In this document: positions 5,549 to 7,551 of the stretch, in pieces | Layout of the letters: each line of letters begins with the position of its first letter | Position numbering within the stretch: the first letter of the stretch is position 1 | Assembly: GCA_900546605.1 (NCBI GenBank) | Contig: URDV01000108.1 | Location: 1-7,551 of the forward strand | Reading direction: 5' to 3' | Length of the DNA: 7,551 nucleotides | DNA from: an uncultured Prevotella sp. | GTDB lineage: Bacteria; Bacteroidota; Bacteroidia; Bacteroidales; Bacteroidaceae | Translations under genes and position numbers: made by a program | The notes under the pieces: generated by a model | The model's input: only the letters and a program-made list of their open reading frames with translations | Databases searched by the model: none | Told to the model about the DNA's origin: nothing

Positions 5549-6862
5549 ATGAAAAATAATTGGCAAAAAGACATACACGACCGTTTGGGCAACTATGAGA
5601 AAGATGCACCAAAAGGACTTTGGGAGGACATTCGCAAAGGAACGACTGATGAGAATGGTGGCTATATGCACAGCGGCAGACCTTTCAAAACTTACTGGCT
5701 ACGGCGCACAGCGTATACTGCAGCCGCTGCAAGCGTGGCTTTGTTGATAGGATATTCAATATATTCTGAATACGCAAACGATGGGCAAATGCCATCAGAA
5801 ATGACAAATCTACAAATAGCACATACACCAGCAGAGCCATCCTCTAAAGGCAATATCGTTGCTGACGACGGCAATAATCCTATTGCCTACAACTCACCTG
5901 TGCCACGCATCATTACAACCATAGTACACAAATCTGTTGGTGACATTGATACATTGTCATCTTATGCTAATGATGAGAAATCTTTGGAAACAGCGTCTGA
6001 CAACCATGAGGGGGATGATACCAACAGTTCAAAAGAAACGAATACAACTGCCGACAAAGAAAATTTGCCGAAACGTGAGAATGAGAGCAAGAAAGCAAAC
6101 AATTATCATCACAACAGCAATTATGGCAGTCTTGTGGCTTACAACTCTGACGCAAGGCGTCACGCCTCTTCGTCCACATCGCTACGTTGGACTGTAAGTA
6201 CAAGTGCAATGGGATTGATGGGGGCATCAAGAACCATAACATCTATTGGCGACCCTGTTGTTGCAACCGGTCCAGATAATTCTGACTGGGAGGACAACCC
6301 TATGCTCGGCATCAACATATTCAATCAGGGAAAGGAAGTGAAGATAAAATACAAGCACCGCTTGCCTGTACGCATTGGTGTGAAAGTGGCATACACACTT
6401 AACGAGCATTGGAGCATCGAAAGCGGACTTACATACACTCGTCTCTCTTCCGACATGAAAGACGGAACAAAAGAGAACTACTTTACGGGCGAGCAAAGGC
6501 TGAACTATGTAGGAATTCCTGTCAACATGAAATATATTGCATGGTCATACAAAAGGTTCAATCTATATGGCTCGGCAGGTGTACTTGCAGAAAAATGCGT
6601 ATCGGGAAATATCACGAAAGAATATGTCATCAATAATGCGACAAAGAAGAAAAAGACTGTCAACATTGACAGCAAGCCTTTGCAAATGTCTGTAAATGCG
6701 GATTTCGGCGTGCAGTTTGACGTGCTTGACAATGTCGGTATTTATGCAGAGCCGGGCGTAAGCTATCATTTAGACGACCATTCTTCACTCCAGACTATCT
6801 ACAAGGAGAAACCGCTGAACTTCAATCTCAATGTAGGTGTAAGATACACTATAGGTAAGTAA
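5549..6862 (+). CDS. Dual-membrane-spanning anti-sigma-like protein (Dma-like) with C-terminal beta-barrel
   Basis: Protein of 437 residues in four parts. Residues 1-50 form a short charged cytoplasmic head (WQKDIHDRLGNYEKDAPKGLW) that probably holds the sigma factor. Residues about 54-74 (TAAAASVALLIGYSIY core) are a single inner-membrane helix without a cleavage site. Residues 75-210 are a polar linker rich in Ser, Thr, Asn, Asp, Glu and Lys, long enough to cross the periplasm. Residues 212-437 resemble an outer-membrane barrel of the OMP_b-brl_2/PorT type. Eight amphipathic strands can be picked out, starting near 212, 271, 287, 317, 337, 378, 396 and 423, the last ending VGVRYTIGK. This layout is that of the Dma family of Bacteroidota, in which one protein links the outer membrane to a cytoplasmic sigma factor and Dma1 controls vesicle formation. 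Here the sensed signal is unknown. Known: the family architecture. Inferred: membership, from layout and gene order. Confidence 0.85.
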   Translation: MKNNWQKDIHDRLGNYEKDAPKGLWEDIRKGTTDENGGYMHSGRPFKTYWLRRTAYTAAAASVALLIGYSIYSEYANDGQMPSEMTNLQIAHTPAEPSSKGNIVADDGNNPIAYNSPVPRIITTIVHKSVGDIDTLSSYANDEKSLETASDNHEGDDTNSSKETNTTADKENLPKRENESKKANNYHHNSNYGSLVAYNSDARRHASSSTSLRWTVSTSAMGLMGASRTITSIGDPVVATGPDNSDWEDNPMLGINIFNQGKEVKIKYKHRLPVRIGVKVAYTLNEHWSIESGLTYTRLSSDMKDGTKENYFTGEQRLNYVGIPVNMKYIAWSYKRFNLYGSAGVLAEKCVSGNITKEYVINNATKKKKTVNIDSKPLQMSVNADFGVQFDVLDNVGIYAEPGVSYHLDDHSSLQTIYKEKPLNFNLNVGVRYTIGK

Positions 6863-6874
6863 CAATTAAGAAAT

Positions 6875-7207
6875 ATGAATACAATAAAAACATTGGCATT
6901 AGCGACCATCATCATTGGTATGACATCATGCGCCAGCACCCAAAAAACTCAAAGGGTAGGTGCATTCGGCAAGAGTACAAAACTTACGACAGAAGAAGAT
7001 TCTCTCTTCAAGGCTGTTGTCCTGTCGCACAGCAACTTGCAACTGAAACCCCTCAAGGTTTCTCGCCAAGTTGTGGCTGGAACAAACTATCGTTATGAAT
7101 GCGTGGATAACAACAAAAAAAAGGTTGAGGTTATAATCTATGAGCCACTTCCAGGACAGGGCGATGCCCGCATATTGAGCATTGGCGGAAAGGAATATAC
7201 GGAATAG
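6875..7207 (+). CDS. Small lipoprotein with a stefin-type cystatin domain (probable cysteine-protease inhibitor)
   Basis: Lipoprotein of 110 residues. The signal peptide ends in the lipobox MTSC with lipidated Cys19. The mature part has the three contact elements of cystatins (MEROPS family I25) in the right order and spacing: an N-terminal glycine segment RVGAFG (Gly29), the first-loop motif QVVAGTNY (65-72, the QxVxG signature), and a second-loop EPLPGQ (90-95), the same LPGQ found in human stefins A and B. Between them TTEEDSLFKAV (38-48) fits the cystatin helix, and the beta strands around 73-89 and 98-104 fit the sheet. Cystatins block papain-like cysteine proteases by inserting these loops in the active-site cleft. 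Nothing acidic follows Cys19 (ASTQKTQ), so the protein may face the periplasm rather than the surface. It starts 12 nt after the anti-sigma-like gene, as the last gene of the cluster. The target protease is not encoded here. Confidence 0.85.
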   Translation: MNTIKTLALATIIIGMTSCASTQKTQRVGAFGKSTKLTTEEDSLFKAVVLSHSNLQLKPLKVSRQVVAGTNYRYECVDNNKKKVEVIIYEPLPGQGDARILSIGGKEYTE

Positions 7208-7369
7208 ACGACTAACTCGACAAGTGTTAAACATTTCAGCGCATTTACGATAAGTCTAAGGAATCACGAAATAAGGGTTGGGAGGGGCCTTTTAACCGAC
7301 CCCATAATGTGGTGAATGGAAGTTTTAGGACGAAATTCATAAAGGGGTACGGTTGAAACTACTCCCTTG

Positions 7370-7405
7370 AAGGGTGTGATTACATGTCATACCCTTTTGT
7401 TCTAT
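7370..7405 (+). terminator. Probable terminator of the sigma/anti-sigma/cystatin cluster
   Basis: AAGGGT (7370-7375) pairs with ACCCTT (7391-7396); after a single mismatched pair, TGA/TCA extend the stem around a 7-nt loop. It is followed by TTGTTCT. It lies about 160 nt after the last stop codon. A weaker stem, GGGTTGG/CCGACCC with one G-T pair (7275-7281, 7296-7302), is also present in the otherwise featureless 7208-7369 stretch. Confidence 0.5.
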
Positions 7406-7408
7406 AAA

Positions 7409-7551
7409 ACGCGTTGGCGGAATTTCAGGTTAACGGGTTAACAAGTTGACAGGTTAACAAGTAAGTATGCTTTACACCACTTATTATGTTAAAGCCGAAT
7501 GACAGGAAACTTAAAAAGCTCGGCAAACTTACCTGTTAACCCGTTAACTTG
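7409..7551. repeat. Palindromic intergenic repeat, copy C (cut by window end)
   Basis: It starts with ACGCGTTGGCGGAATTT at 7409, then ACGGGTTAACAAGTTGACAG at 7433, the same order as copy A and on the same strand. The centre is clearly related to that of copy A, and the element is still inside its right arm (CCTGTTAACCCGTTAACTTG) when the window ends. The expected closing end, AATTCCGCCAACGCGT, would lie just outside. It directly follows the cluster terminator. Confidence 0.8.

Noticed and set aside
7275..7287. Possible G-quadruplex (GGG, GGG, GGGG runs)
   Set aside because: Only three G runs are close together and no fourth follows nearby.

Overview
The window looks like a Bacteroidales chromosome, most likely Prevotella or a close relative. 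The evidence is a C-terminal sorting-type tail (IYDLSGRRV...GFYIINGKK) on a secreted esterase, a NigD-type lipoprotein, A-rich start regions without Shine-Dalgarno sequences, TAnnTTTG promoter boxes, and an ECF sigma factor paired with a membrane protein that ends in a beta-barrel. This is a judgement from protein and promoter style, not from a database match.

Layout. (1) Positions 61-2762, minus strand: a secreted 861-residue SGNH/GDSL hydrolase with two SGNH modules (the second lacks its catalytic residues), a ricin-type-like module, a beta-sandwich module and a sorting-like tail. A strong hairpin terminator follows it. (2) Positions 2763-4081: about 1.3 kb with no intact gene. It holds two copies of a palindromic repeat family, a DUF1294 gene remnant that stops exactly at one repeat and also carries a frameshift, and the two ends of an AAA/DUF4143-type ATPase gene joined across a large internal deletion. 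Several promoter-like boxes and hairpins survive there. (3) Positions 4082-7207, plus strand: a compact four-gene cluster of NigD-like lipoprotein, ECF sigma factor, anti-sigma-like protein predicted to span both membranes, and a small lipoprotein with the hallmarks of a stefin-type cystatin. (4) Positions 7208-7551: a probable terminator and a third repeat copy cut by the window end.

How the genes work together. The sigma factor and the long membrane protein are 3 nt apart. The membrane protein has a short cytoplasmic head, one inner-membrane helix, a long polar periplasmic linker and an eight-strand C-terminal barrel. This is the architecture described for the Dma (dual membrane-spanning anti-sigma) family of Bacteroides thetaiotaomicron, whose ECF21 partner Das1 controls outer-membrane vesicle production. 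A near-identical 28-bp block lies upstream of both the NigD-like gene and the sigma gene and is the best candidate for the sigma factor's own promoter. The simplest reading is an autoregulated envelope-sensing unit whose output includes two lipoproteins, one of them a probable cysteine-protease inhibitor. The stefin-like lipoprotein and the duplicated promoter-like block are the most interesting items in the window.
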